From: an uncultured Prevotella sp.
GTDB lineage: Bacteria > Bacteroidota > Bacteroidia > Bacteroidales > Bacteroidaceae
Assembly: GCA_947170725.1 (NCBI GenBank)
Contig: CAMVUM010000007.1
Location: forward strand, 45,945-109,944
DNA: 64,000 bases
Reading direction: 5' to 3'
Position 1 is the first letter of the stretch, and every line of letters starts with the position of its first letter. This document shows, piece by piece, positions 9,336 through 19,200 of the stretch. The position numbers and the translations under genes were made by a program. Under the pieces are notes generated by a model. The model made no database searches. It saw nothing but the letters and a program-made list of their open reading frames with translations, and had not been told where the DNA came from.

Positions 9336-12017
9336 ATGAAACATAAGATATTATTCGGAATGATAGCCCTATTCATGGGCGTGTTGTTCGCGGCGTGCAG
9401 CGACGACGAATTCAGCGTGGCTACGACACCGCTGCTCAAGGACGGTTCGGTGGTGACTGGTTCTGCCGACGTAACGGCTACAACGGCTCTTATGCACGGA
9501 ACGGTGAGCGGGCTTGACGGTCAGTCGGTCGGTGCCTATACCACTGGTTTCTACTATGGCGAGGCCGCCGATGAGCTGACCGGACGTGTTGTGGCCAACA
9601 GTGACGGTGCTTTCAGCGCCTCCATCAGCGGCCAGCCTGGCGAGGTGTATTACTATCAGGCTTTTGTAACTCTGCAAGGCCGTATGACATACACGGGTGA
9701 GGTGAAGAGTTTCATTCTTACCGATGCCAAGGCCGTGACAGCAGGTGTCACCGACATCACGGCAAATACGGCGCGTCTTGCTGCCGCTCTCGACAAGTTC
9801 CCGGCAGATGCCGAAGCCGGTATCGTGGTTTCGGGTGTGGCCGGCGATGAGAACGTGCGCGCCGGAGTGAGAATAGCAGGTACTACAGCGGCCGACTACA
9901 ATGTGACAGCCACCGGTATGTTGCCATCCACCACCTATTACTATGCCGCATATCTCGACCTCGGCGTGGGTGTCGTCTATGGTGAAACCCGTTCGTTCAC
10001 TACGGCCTCACGTGAGTTCGACGTCAATCAGGACTTCGTTGACCTTGGTCTTTCCACAAAGTGGGCGCGCTGCAATCTTGGCGCATCGTCAGAGACAGAG
10101 ACCGGCGGTCTCTTCGGTTTCGGCGACATGACGGGCTATAACACTTCCATCGACATTGCCAACTATGCTTCCGGCGACATCTACCGCACGGCTTCCGACG
10201 TAGCCAACCGCGTCTACGGCGGCAAGGCAACCATGCCGACAATCTCCGAGTTTGAAGAACTTTTCCGCTGCTGCCGCGTGGAGTGGGCGGAAACGGACGG
10301 CGTGGCCGGCTATCGTTTCACCGGTCCCAACGGCAATTCAATCTTTCTTCCCGCTGCCGGTTCGGGCACGAAGGGCGTGACGGCCGGTGCATCCGTCGAG
10401 GGACGCTATCTCTCCGGCTCTGCCAACGTTTCCGACCCGCAGTTTGCCATGAGCTACCTCTTTACCAACTCCGGCCATGCCCGAACAACGACTCCTGTCT
10501 ATCAAGCTCTTTCCATACGTCCCGTCTCTGTAGCCAAGAACGTGGCTCTTGACAAGTCGTTGCTATGCAAGACATGGGAGATTGACCTCACGGACAATGG
10601 CGAATACAAGGTGTTCCCCGGTCCTACATATTTTTACGGTATGGACGACTCATGGAACACCGTGACAAACAACGAACCTGTTGTGGGTGACTCCTGGGCA
10701 TGGGAGCCAGACTTCGCCGGCAATTCATGGGCTGTTGGCGGCGACGCAAAGAACTGCCGCGGTTCCATCACATTCAATGAAGATGGTACAGTAAAAGTGA
10801 AACACATCACGGCTGACGGCATAGAGACCGAGGAGAACGGAACATACACCGTTGACGAGCAGAAGAAGACCATCACGCTGAAAGGCGCGAAACTGCTCGC
10901 TCCGGCAAACTATACGGACGACTATGTCAACAGCCTTACTGACGACATCCGCATCCTTTCGCTCACCGAGGGCACACTTCAGCTCGGCGTGATACGTACC
11001 AACGATCCGGCCCTGCTCAGTATCAACATGATTCCGCAGCAGGAGAAATACGGATATACAGCCAAGCTCACCTGCTACGGCCAGGGACTTGCGGGCGAAC
11101 CTTCTGACGCATGGGCTTCGGCCACAACGACGGTTGCCGGCGGCAAGACCGGAACTTACACGCTGACGTTCCATACCAGCGAACCGCGTGTCTACGGACA
11201 GGTCTACGTCATCGACATAGAGAATTTCGCGGCAGCCTATCCCAACGCTTTCGTCAGAGTAGAGTCCATCAAGGCTGACGGCAATGACGTCGCTTTCGAC
11301 GCAAACAAGTTCTTCTACGGCAATATTGATGACGGAGGCAACTTCCGTGTGGAGATGGCCAACATTTGGGGTTGCGGTCACAACGACAGCATGAACGGTT
11401 TGAGCGACACTCCGTTCCATCCCGGTGGCGGCGAGACAACGGCCGAGACGGCGCTCGCTTTCAATTCGACGTTTGAAGTTGTGTTCTCCGTCGTTTCACT
11501 TGATGCCGACCTCTCGTTCACCGTCAAACAGACGGCTGTGGGTCTGCTTCCCGCTTGGGCCGGCAATCCCGGAAACTGGGGCAAGGAATATCCCGGCGCT
11601 TTGAAGATTGTTCATGAAGGCTTCCGTTATAAGGTGGCCAACACCGAGGACCTCGTTATGACACTTGACGCCTCCGAGTGTGACGGCACGCCTGACGAAG
11701 GTGCGGTCAATATGGTTGACGTTGTGGGCATACGCTCGTTTTTCCCGGCCTTTACCGCCGACCTCGTTTCTGTCAACAGTGACGGCAACGACGTGCCTTT
11801 CAATGCCTCAAAGCTCATCACGGGCGACATCGAGGACAACGGCAACTTCCGCATTGAGCTTCACAACATCTGGGGCGCAGGTACGGCAGCAGATCCGGCG
11901 TTCGGCGATGTGAAAGTTGTGGAAGGCAACAACTGCGTGACCTCACTCGGATTCAAGAACAGTCTGACCTACACCATCGGACGGTTCTCCGAAAATCTCT
12001 TCGCCTCTCCGTGGTGA
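9336..12017 (+). CDS. Multi-domain surface lipoprotein, second probable glycan-binding protein
   Basis: I chose the ATG at 9336 (MKHKILFG), which gives a clean lipoprotein signal (LFAAC, Cys21, then SDDE). An earlier in-frame ATG at 9300 would overlap the previous gene and put a charged stretch before the signal. The 893-residue protein has two FN3/Ig-like repeats (about 25-115 and 120-210), a module beginning FVDLGLSTKWARCNLG that is common in Bacteroidales cell-surface proteins, a lipocalin-like domain (about 405-515), and two related C-terminal beta domains that share patterns such as ADGNDVAFDANK / SDGNDVPFNASK and GNFRVEMANIWG / GNFRIELHNIWG. No catalytic motif is seen. Its place between the susCD set and the endoglucanase suggests capture of the polymer at the surface. 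Confidence 0.7.
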   Translation: MKHKILFGMIALFMGVLFAACSDDEFSVATTPLLKDGSVVTGSADVTATTALMHGTVSGLDGQSVGAYTTGFYYGEAADELTGRVVANSDGAFSASISGQPGEVYYYQAFVTLQGRMTYTGEVKSFILTDAKAVTAGVTDITANTARLAAALDKFPADAEAGIVVSGVAGDENVRAGVRIAGTTAADYNVTATGMLPSTTYYYAAYLDLGVGVVYGETRSFTTASREFDVNQDFVDLGLSTKWARCNLGASSETETGGLFGFGDMTGYNTSIDIANYASGDIYRTASDVANRVYGGKATMPTISEFEELFRCCRVEWAETDGVAGYRFTGPNGNSIFLPAAGSGTKGVTAGASVEGRYLSGSANVSDPQFAMSYLFTNSGHARTTTPVYQALSIRPVSVAKNVALDKSLLCKTWEIDLTDNGEYKVFPGPTYFYGMDDSWNTVTNNEPVVGDSWAWEPDFAGNSWAVGGDAKNCRGSITFNEDGTVKVKHITADGIETEENGTYTVDEQKKTITLKGAKLLAPANYTDDYVNSLTDDIRILSLTEGTLQLGVIRTNDPALLSINMIPQQEKYGYTAKLTCYGQGLAGEPSDAWASATTTVAGGKTGTYTLTFHTSEPRVYGQVYVIDIENFAAAYPNAFVRVESIKADGNDVAFDANKFFYGNIDDGGNFRVEMANIWGCGHNDSMNGLSDTPFHPGGGETTAETALAFNSTFEVVFSVVSLDADLSFTVKQTAVGLLPAWAGNPGNWGKEYPGALKIVHEGFRYKVANTEDLVMTLDASECDGTPDEGAVNMVDVVGIRSFFPAFTADLVSVNSDGNDVPFNASKLITGDIEDNGNFRIELHNIWGAGTAADPAFGDVKVVEGNNCVTSLGFKNSLTYTIGRFSENLFASPW

Positions 12018-12020
12018 CGC

Positions 12021-12114
12021 ATAGACGTTGTTACGAGGCTTGTGTAACAGTGTTACACGGGCCTTGTAACAACGTTACACGGCTCTTGTAACACTGTTAC
12101 GCGAGTCACGTAAC
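12021..12114 (+). repeat. Array of 22-bp-period palindromes upstream of the GH5 gene
   Basis: Three palindromes of the form TGTAACA-N-YGTTACA start at 12043, 12065 and 12087, an exact 22-base period. The first is a perfect 7-1-7 inverted repeat (12043-12057). A right half-site (GTTAC, 12030-12034) and a left half-site (GTAAC, 12110-12114) sit in register on either side, making about four units plus a half. Linkers are CACGG-rich. The array fills most of the 158-base gap between the second surface lipoprotein gene and the GH5 gene. It could be phased protein-binding sites or folded mRNA. Confidence 0.85.
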
Positions 12115-12175
12115 GCCATGGATAAAGAAAGGACATCACTAAAAAGCATCTATTCAAACATAATAAATCAGACAG

Positions 12176-13702
12176 ATGAAAAGACTATCTATATTCTTCA
12201 CAGCGGCATTAGCGCTGTTCTCACTCGTCCTGTCATCATGTGATGACGACGATTGCCCCAATCCGTTGGCTGACAGCAACGGAACACTGAACATCTCGAC
12301 AACGGAACTGACGTTCGCCGTCGATGGCGGCACGGCGTCGTTCACCGTCAACGGCGGTACGGCCTTTGTACGCAGCGAGGCCGAGTGGCTCATTGTTGAG
12401 CGTGTTTCCGGTGACAACCGTGTATCGACATTCGCTGTAACGTGCGAGAAGAACGACGGCGCTGACCGCACGGGAACCATTCTCGCCAACCTCGACGGCG
12501 CGTTCTCACGCATCACCGTCACACAGGCAGGCAAAATCGTCCGCCCCGATGTGGAGTACTCTTTCCGCACAGCCAAGGAACTGGCTCGCGACATGTATCC
12601 CGGATGGAACCTCGGCAACACGCTTGAAGCCTCTGGCAGCGGACTCGGTGCCGAGACCGCTTGGCAGGGAACTATGACAACGCAGGCCATCATCGACTAT
12701 GTCAAGTCACAGGGTTTCCGCTCCGTGCGCATTCCCTGCTCATGGGATATCCATGCCACTGACGGACGCATTGATGCCGAATGGATGGGGCGTGTAAAGG
12801 AGGTTGTGGACTATTGCATCAACGCCGGTCTCTATGTCGTTCTTAACGACCATTGGGACGGCGGATGGATTGAAGTGGAGGGTTTCAGCATGAGCAGCGA
12901 CAAGTATGTGGCTGTTGACGAAGAGACCATCACGACAAAGGCCACACTGCTGAAGAACTATTGGACGCAGATTGCCACGGCGTTCAGGAACTATGACGAG
13001 CATCTGCTCTTCGCCGGAATGAACGAACCGTTCCAAAGCTACACGCTGTTCAACAGCCGTCATAAGGAACTGACTCCGATTCTCAACCGCTACAATCAGG
13101 CTTTCGTTGACGCCGTACGTGCCACCGGAGGCAACCATGCCCGCCGCACACTCGTTGTTCAAGGCCCTGCCACAAACACATCGTCGGCCGTCGATCCCGC
13201 CATTGGATTCGTCATGCCCGAGGATGCGGAAGATGGCTATATGATGGCCGAGGTTCACTATTATGAACCGTGGAACTTCTGCGGTCAGGAGGACGGCAGT
13301 GTTGCCACATGGTTCTGGGGCAGCGGCAACCATGTCAGCGGTAGCAGCCACAACGCCACGGAGGGTGAGGAACAGTGGATGAAGACACAGATGGAAAGCC
13401 TGAAATCGGCGTTCGTCGACCGCGGCTATCCTGTCATCATAGGTGAGTATGGCGCACAATGGCGTTCGCTCACTGCCAACCAGAGCGAGCACGACGCCTC
13501 TATCAAGGCTTTCTTCCGCGAGGTGAACCGTCTGGCCGTCGACAATGGCATCGTCACATTTGCATGGGACATCAACTCGCTCAATCAGGGTGGTGAGACA
13601 GGTGTGATGACCATTCTCAACCGCTCGTCGCTCAGCGTGTTCTGCGCTCCGGCGATGGAAGGTATCACTGAGGGCGCAAAAGCCGGTTCGTGGCCACAAT
13701 AA
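12176..13702 (+). CDS. BACON-GH5 endoglucanase lipoprotein, probable endo-xyloglucanase
   Basis: A 508-residue surface lipoprotein (lipobox LSSC, Cys22, then DDDD). A BACON-type beta domain spans about residues 35-120, then a GH5 catalytic domain begins with YPGWNLGNTLEA. Other GH5 landmarks are SVRIPCSWDIH and LNDHWDGGW, the acid/base Glu284 in GMNEPF, and the nucleophile Glu424 in IIGEYGAQWR. The GWNLGNT start is typical of subfamily GH5_4. The known Bacteroides ovatus xyloglucan locus has a surface BACON-GH5 endo-xyloglucanase of the same architecture, so I infer that this enzyme makes the first cut in the polymer. The palindrome array precedes it and the GH31 gene follows 28 bases later. 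Confidence 0.88.
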   Translation: MKRLSIFFTAALALFSLVLSSCDDDDCPNPLADSNGTLNISTTELTFAVDGGTASFTVNGGTAFVRSEAEWLIVERVSGDNRVSTFAVTCEKNDGADRTGTILANLDGAFSRITVTQAGKIVRPDVEYSFRTAKELARDMYPGWNLGNTLEASGSGLGAETAWQGTMTTQAIIDYVKSQGFRSVRIPCSWDIHATDGRIDAEWMGRVKEVVDYCINAGLYVVLNDHWDGGWIEVEGFSMSSDKYVAVDEETITTKATLLKNYWTQIATAFRNYDEHLLFAGMNEPFQSYTLFNSRHKELTPILNRYNQAFVDAVRATGGNHARRTLVVQGPATNTSSAVDPAIGFVMPEDAEDGYMMAEVHYYEPWNFCGQEDGSVATWFWGSGNHVSGSSHNATEGEEQWMKTQMESLKSAFVDRGYPVIIGEYGAQWRSLTANQSEHDASIKAFFREVNRLAVDNGIVTFAWDINSLNQGGETGVMTILNRSSLSVFCAPAMEGITEGAKAGSWPQ

Positions 13703-13730
13703 ACAAGCTGTTTTTACGATAATATTATAT

Positions 13731-16667
13731 ATGGAATATAGGTATTTATTACTCTCAGCCGGCCTGTGTCTCTGCACTCATACCGACATCAGCGCTGCCG
13801 GCTACGTGAAGAAAGGCAACGCTGTGACCATCAACGTCAGCTCTCCCGGTGAGGGTGGCGCGCGGGTGGTGAGGCTGCAAGTGATGGGCGACAGGATAAT
13901 CCGCGTTGAGGCCACACCCGAGGAGGCTTTTGCCGAGAAGCAGAGCCTGATAGTCGTGCCGCAGAAAACGAAAGCCCGCTTCTCCGTCAGCGAGGACGAA
14001 GGTTTCGTCACCGTGAGCGCGGCCGGCGTGAGCGCCAGAGTCAGCACCGTGACGGGACGCATAGAGTTCCGTGACGCTGAGGGACGGCTTTTGCTCGGCG
14101 AGACAGAGAAGGACGGAAAGACATTCCGGCGGTTCAGCGTTCCGGAGCGCGAGATCGGTCCCGGAACGCTTACGGACGACGCCCGCAACGGCTGGACGTG
14201 GCACATGCAGTTTGATTCGCCCGATGATGAGGCTTTCTACGGACTCGGACAGCATCAGGCCGAAGAGCTGAACATGAAAGGCAGGAACGAAGAATTGTTT
14301 CAGTATAACACGAAGGTTAGCGTGCCGATGGTGCTCAGCAACCGCGGCTATGGTCTGCTGTGGGACTCCTACAGCTATTGCCGCTTCGGCAATCCCGACG
14401 AATACCGTCAGTTGCAGCGCATTTTCCGGCTCTACGACCGCGACGGGCGCCCCGGCTCGCTGACCGGAACCTATACCGATAAGAACGGAAAGATTCTTGT
14501 GCGTCAGGAGGATTCCATCTACTTTGAGCACGCCGTGCCTGAGGTCAATCCGCTCCACCGGCAGGACCTCGGCATCTACGCCCTGCCAAAGGGCTTCAAT
14601 CTCGACGGAGCCCACGTAACATACGAGGGTTACATCGAGGCGCCTGAGGACTGCGACTATCACTTCCTGCTTTACTACGCCGGCTACATGACCGTCTATG
14701 TGGACAACCATGAGGTAGTGCCCGAACGCTGGCGTACGGCTTGGAACCCCAATGCCTGGAAATTCATGTGTCCGCTGAAGGCCGGACGCCGAGTGCCCAT
14801 CCGTATAGAATGGCGTCCGGACGGCGGTGTTAGCTACTGCGGACTGCGCGTGGCCACGCCACGTACGGCCGAGGAACAGGGCCGCCTGAGCATCTGGAGC
14901 GAGATGAGCCGTTATATGGACTACTATTTCATAGCCGGCGAGCGCATGGACGACATCGTTTCGGGCTACCGCACGCTGACCGGAAAGGCTCCCGTCTATC
15001 CAAAGTGGACGCTGGGCTACTGGCAGAGTCGCGAGCGCTATACGTCGTCGGCTGACATCGAGAAGACGATGGAGGAGTTCCGCCGCCGCCACATCCCCGT
15101 TGACAACATCGTTCAGGACTGGAACTACTGGAAACTCGACTCATGGGGCGACCATACGTTTGAGGCAGCTCGCTTCCCCAATCCGCAGGCTATGCTCGAC
15201 AGTGTCCACGCCATGAACGGACGGTTCATGATCAGCGTGTGGCCGAAGTTCTACGATACCGTTGACAACTACAAGGAGATTGACGCCAAGGGCTGGATGT
15301 ACCATCAGGCCATCAAGGACGACATCCATGACTGGCTCGGCTTCCGCGGTTCGTTCTACGATGCCTACGACGCCGGCGCCCGTAAGATGTTCTGGCGTCA
15401 GATGGACGAGAATCTGTATTCAAAGTATAAGTATGGCATTGACGCCTGGTGGATGGACGCGTCCGAACCCAACGTGCGCGACTGTACGCCGATGTGGTAT
15501 CGCAAGGCGCTCTGCGGCCCGACGGCCCTCGGCTCGTCCACGGAATACTTCAATGCCTACAGTATCGTCAACGCCGACGCCATTTACAACGGCCAGCGTT
15601 CCGTCCAGCCCAATCGTCGTGTCTTCCTGCTGACCCGCAGCGGATTTGCCGGTGAGCAGCGTTACAGCACGGCGACATGGAGCGGCGATATCGGTACGCG
15701 GTGGGAGGACATGCGTTCGCAGATGACTGCCGGACTCAACTACTCAATCTCCGGATTGCCTTTCTGGGGCATGGACCAGGGCGGTTTCTCGGTTGAGAAC
15801 CGTTATGTGGCCGCTCAGAAGATTTTCGACAAGAGCGGACTGGAGAGTGAGGACCTCAAGGAATGGCGCGAGTTGCAGACGCGATGGAACCAGTTCGGAT
15901 GTTTCATCCCGCTCTACCGTGCCCACGGCCAGTGGCCTCTGCGCGAGCCTTGGAACATTGCTCCCGATGACCATCCTGCCTATAAGACCATCGTATGGTA
16001 CGACCAGTTGCGCTACCGCATGATGCCTTACCTGTATTCCATGGCCGGATGGGTTCATCTCAGCGACTACACGATGATGCGTCCGCTTGTGATGGACTTC
16101 AACGGCGACGCCCGCGTGCTTGACATCAAGGATCAGTGGATGTTCGGACCGTCGCTCATGGCCTGTCCCGTAGGACGCTACAAGATGCGTTCGCGTGAGG
16201 TCTATCTGCCGCAGCAGTGCGGATGGTACGACCTTTACACGGGTGAGCGTCACGACGGCGGCCGCACGATAACGGCTCCGGCGCCCTACGAGCGCATTCC
16301 CGTCTTCGTTCCCGAGGGAGCCATTCTGCCCCTTGGTCCGGCGATGGAGTGGAGCGACGAGAAGCCGGCCGAGCTTATCAATCTCTATGTCTACGCCGGC
16401 CGCGACGGAAGTTTCCGGCTCTATGAGGACGAGGGAACGAACTATAACTACGAGAAGGGAAAGTTCGCCACAATCGACATTTCCTACGACGACACCTCGC
16501 GCACCGTTACAATCGGCCGCCGCCGCGGTTCATTCGACGGTATGCTGAAGACGCGCCGCTTCAATGTGGTGCTCGTGTCGGGCGACGCTCCGCGGAAACT
16601 CGACCTCGAAAATCCGCAGGGAAAGATGGTAGACTATGACGGCCGTACTATAACTGTGAACTTATGA
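13731..16667 (+). CDS. GH31 alpha-xylosidase with PA14 insert
   Basis: A 978-residue protein with a signal peptide (cleavage near residue 22) and no lipobox, so probably periplasmic. The N-terminal beta domain contains a PA14-like insertion (about 240-380, around HVTYEGYIEAPEDCDYHF). The (beta/alpha)8 domain follows, with nucleophile Asp576 in WWMDASEPN and acid/base Asp653 in WSGDIGTRW. A PA14 insert in GH31 is known from alpha-xylosidases that act on xyloglucan oligosaccharides (for example in Cellvibrio and Bacteroides), which fits the locus. The stop overlaps the next gene's start (ATGA), so translation is probably coupled with the GH2 enzyme. Confidence 0.9.
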   Translation: MEYRYLLLSAGLCLCTHTDISAAGYVKKGNAVTINVSSPGEGGARVVRLQVMGDRIIRVEATPEEAFAEKQSLIVVPQKTKARFSVSEDEGFVTVSAAGVSARVSTVTGRIEFRDAEGRLLLGETEKDGKTFRRFSVPEREIGPGTLTDDARNGWTWHMQFDSPDDEAFYGLGQHQAEELNMKGRNEELFQYNTKVSVPMVLSNRGYGLLWDSYSYCRFGNPDEYRQLQRIFRLYDRDGRPGSLTGTYTDKNGKILVRQEDSIYFEHAVPEVNPLHRQDLGIYALPKGFNLDGAHVTYEGYIEAPEDCDYHFLLYYAGYMTVYVDNHEVVPERWRTAWNPNAWKFMCPLKAGRRVPIRIEWRPDGGVSYCGLRVATPRTAEEQGRLSIWSEMSRYMDYYFIAGERMDDIVSGYRTLTGKAPVYPKWTLGYWQSRERYTSSADIEKTMEEFRRRHIPVDNIVQDWNYWKLDSWGDHTFEAARFPNPQAMLDSVHAMNGRFMISVWPKFYDTVDNYKEIDAKGWMYHQAIKDDIHDWLGFRGSFYDAYDAGARKMFWRQMDENLYSKYKYGIDAWWMDASEPNVRDCTPMWYRKALCGPTALGSSTEYFNAYSIVNADAIYNGQRSVQPNRRVFLLTRSGFAGEQRYSTATWSGDIGTRWEDMRSQMTAGLNYSISGLPFWGMDQGGFSVENRYVAAQKIFDKSGLESEDLKEWRELQTRWNQFGCFIPLYRAHGQWPLREPWNIAPDDHPAYKTIVWYDQLRYRMMPYLYSMAGWVHLSDYTMMRPLVMDFNGDARVLDIKDQWMFGPSLMACPVGRYKMRSREVYLPQQCGWYDLYTGERHDGGRTITAPAPYERIPVFVPEGAILPLGPAMEWSDEKPAELINLYVYAGRDGSFRLYEDEGTNYNYEKGKFATIDISYDDTSRTVTIGRRRGSFDGMLKTRRFNVVLVSGDAPRKLDLENPQGKMVDYDGRTITVNL

Positions 16668-19147
16668 AAGTTTTTACAATTATATTGTGTATCGTGTGCG
16701 GGGGGCTCGTTTCCTCCGCGCACGATTGCGTTTTGTCCGAATCCTTCGACCGCGGATGGCGCTTCACACTCGCCGATTCGGCCGGAATGGCCGCTCCGGA
16801 ATATGACGACAGCCGGTGGCGGTGTCTCGATGTGCCCCATGACTGGGCCATCGAAGGCGATTTCCACGTCGGTAATCCGTCGGGGGCCGGCGGAGGAGCG
16901 CTGCCAGGAGGCATAGGATGGTATCGGAAACATTTCCGTTCCGACGCTTCCGGCCGTACATTCATAGCTTTCGACGGTGTCTATATGAACTCGACGGTCT
17001 ATGTCAACGGCCGCGAAGTGGGCTTCCGCCCGTATGGCTACAGCTCGTTTGAATATGACATAACGCCATACGTCACGGCGGGCGACAATGTCGTTGCCGT
17101 GCGCGTGGACAACAGCGACCAGCCCAACAGCCGGTGGTATAGCGGATGCGGCATCTACCGCCACGTGTGGCTCACCGTCACGGAGCGTCTGCGCATAGCT
17201 CATTGGGGCGTTCATGTGATGACGGAGGCCGACGGCCGGATGACGGTCAGAACCGAACTGGACGGCGAGGGGGCTGTCGGGGCTACGGTGCGCCATACCG
17301 TGACGGACGCTCAGGGCCTCATTCTGGCTTCATCGTCGGCACGGGTCAAGGCTGCCGACGTTGCGGAGGACTCACAGCGTCTTCGTATCAGGCGTCCGCA
17401 GCTGTGGTCGCCGGAGAGTCCCTATATATATAAGGTGCGGACAGAGGTTATCGTCGACGGCCGCACGGTCGACGAGGTAGTCACCGTGACGGGCTTCCGC
17501 TCGTTCCGTTTCGACGCCGCCACCGGCTTCTGGCTCAACGGCCGCAATGTGAAGATAAACGGTGTGTGTGAGCATCACGACCTCGGATGTCTCGGAGCGG
17601 CGTTCAACGAAGACGCCATGCACCGCAAGCTTGTCCGCCTGAAGGCGATGGGATGCAACGCCATCCGTTGCTCCCACAATCCTCCGGCGCCGGAACTGCT
17701 TACGATGTGCGACACGATGGGATTTATCGTGATGGACGAGAGCTTCGACATGTGGCGCCGCCGCAAGACGAAGAACGACTACGCCCGCTTCTTCGACGAG
17801 TGGCATGAGCGCGATCTCAGTGATCTTGTGCGCCGTGACCGAAACCATCCCTCCGTACTGATGTGGTCCATCGGCAATGAGGTTCTTGAACAGTGGTCAT
17901 CGGCTGAGGCCGATACGCTGTCGCTCGAACAGGCCAATCTCATTCTCAATGCTGGTCATGACGCTTCGACGCTCGCCCGCGAGGGGGAGATGAGCGTCAA
18001 CTCGCTGCTCACGCGCCACCTTGCCGACATCGTGCGCCGTCTTGACCCGACGCGGCCGATAACGGCGGGCTGCAACGAACCGTCACCGGACAATCATCTT
18101 TTTCGGAGCAATGCGCTTGACATCGTCGGCTTCAATTATCATCATCAGTGGATTAAGGACGTTCCGGAGAAATTCCCCGGACAGCCGTTCATCCTGACCG
18201 AAAGTGTGTCGGCGCTGCAGACGCGTGACTTCTATATGATGCCGAGCGACTCGGTATATGTAGCACCGGTGGAGTGGTGGCTGCCGTACACCGACCCTAC
18301 GTTCATGTGTTCGGCCTACGACAACATGCACACGGCGTGGAGCTCCACCCACGAGGAAACATGGGACGTGGTGAAGCACCGGCCCTACGTCAGCGGACAG
18401 TTCATCTGGACCGGCTTCGACTATATCGGCGAACCGACGCCATACGGATTCCCTGCCCGTTCGAGCTATTTCGGAATAATCGATCTCGCCGGCTTCCCGA
18501 AGGATGTGTATTACATGTATCAGAGCGAGTGGACGGACCGCCCGGTGCTCCATCTCTTTCCCCATTGGAACTGGCTGGATGGCCAGACCGTCGACCTTTG
18601 GTGCTACTACAGTCAGGCGGATGAAGTGGAGCTGTTCATCAACGGCCGCAGCCGGGGAGTGCGCCGCAAGGCCGACAGCCATCAGTATCATGTGATGTGG
18701 CGGGTGGCGTTTGAACCGGGCGAGGCAAAGGTGGTGGCCCGCCGTGACGGTAGGGTAGTGGCCGAACAGGCACACCGCACCGCCGGCGCTCCTTCAGCGT
18801 TGTGTATGTCCGTCGACTATCGTGGCCGCGACCTCACGTTCATCACCGTCGAGGTCGTTGACGAACACGGAACGGTATGTCCGTGGGCTGAAAACATGAT
18901 AGAGTTCAGTGCCGACGGCGGTGCGGAAATCGTGGCGACGGACAACGGATGCCAGACATCAATGGAGCGTTTCACCGTTCCCCGCCGCAAAGCCTTCTTC
19001 GGCCGCTGCATGGTTGTGGTGAAGGGAAAGGGCAACATACGCGCCAGGAGCATCGGGCTGAAGCCAGCGGAAGTCATATCGCTGTCCGAAGGCTCATCCG
19101 ACAGAACGTCTTCATCATCTCCATCCGTCTCATCATCTCTCCCATAA
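16664..19147 (+). CDS. GH2 family enzyme, probable beta-galactosidase
   Basis: An 827-residue secreted enzyme (signal peptide about 1-19). It shows the GH2 order: sugar-binding jelly roll (DVPHDWAIEG near 60), Ig-like domain, TIM barrel with NGVCEHHDLG and MGCNAIRCSHNP, acid/base Glu406 in WSIGNEV and nucleophile Glu513 in ILTESVS, then C-terminal beta domains. In a xyloglucan locus it would remove galactose from side chains so that the alpha-xylosidase can act; activity is inferred. The start overlaps the GH31 stop by four bases. The last ~22 residues form an odd serine-rich tail (DRTSSSSPSVSSSLP) that looks like read-through into non-coding sequence. Confidence 0.88.
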   Translation: MKVFTIILCIVCGGLVSSAHDCVLSESFDRGWRFTLADSAGMAAPEYDDSRWRCLDVPHDWAIEGDFHVGNPSGAGGGALPGGIGWYRKHFRSDASGRTFIAFDGVYMNSTVYVNGREVGFRPYGYSSFEYDITPYVTAGDNVVAVRVDNSDQPNSRWYSGCGIYRHVWLTVTERLRIAHWGVHVMTEADGRMTVRTELDGEGAVGATVRHTVTDAQGLILASSSARVKAADVAEDSQRLRIRRPQLWSPESPYIYKVRTEVIVDGRTVDEVVTVTGFRSFRFDAATGFWLNGRNVKINGVCEHHDLGCLGAAFNEDAMHRKLVRLKAMGCNAIRCSHNPPAPELLTMCDTMGFIVMDESFDMWRRRKTKNDYARFFDEWHERDLSDLVRRDRNHPSVLMWSIGNEVLEQWSSAEADTLSLEQANLILNAGHDASTLAREGEMSVNSLLTRHLADIVRRLDPTRPITAGCNEPSPDNHLFRSNALDIVGFNYHHQWIKDVPEKFPGQPFILTESVSALQTRDFYMMPSDSVYVAPVEWWLPYTDPTFMCSAYDNMHTAWSSTHEETWDVVKHRPYVSGQFIWTGFDYIGEPTPYGFPARSSYFGIIDLAGFPKDVYYMYQSEWTDRPVLHLFPHWNWLDGQTVDLWCYYSQADEVELFINGRSRGVRRKADSHQYHVMWRVAFEPGEAKVVARRDGRVVAEQAHRTAGAPSALCMSVDYRGRDLTFITVEVVDEHGTVCPWAENMIEFSADGGAEIVATDNGCQTSMERFTVPRRKAFFGRCMVVVKGKGNIRARSIGLKPAEVISLSEGSSDRTSSSSPSVSSSLP

Positions 19148-19200
19148 GAAAGCATATAAGAATATAAGAATCCAACAACCATAAAAATAAAAAAAAGACT

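Noticed and set aside
12021..12114. CRISPR array
   Set aside because: The unit is only 22 bases, palindromic, and the linkers are near copies of each other; there are no unique spacers and no cas genes in the window.
13755..15092. 445-codon ORF on the minus strand opposite the GH31 gene
   Set aside because: Shadow ORF; the plus-strand GH31 has intact catalytic motifs and natural composition.
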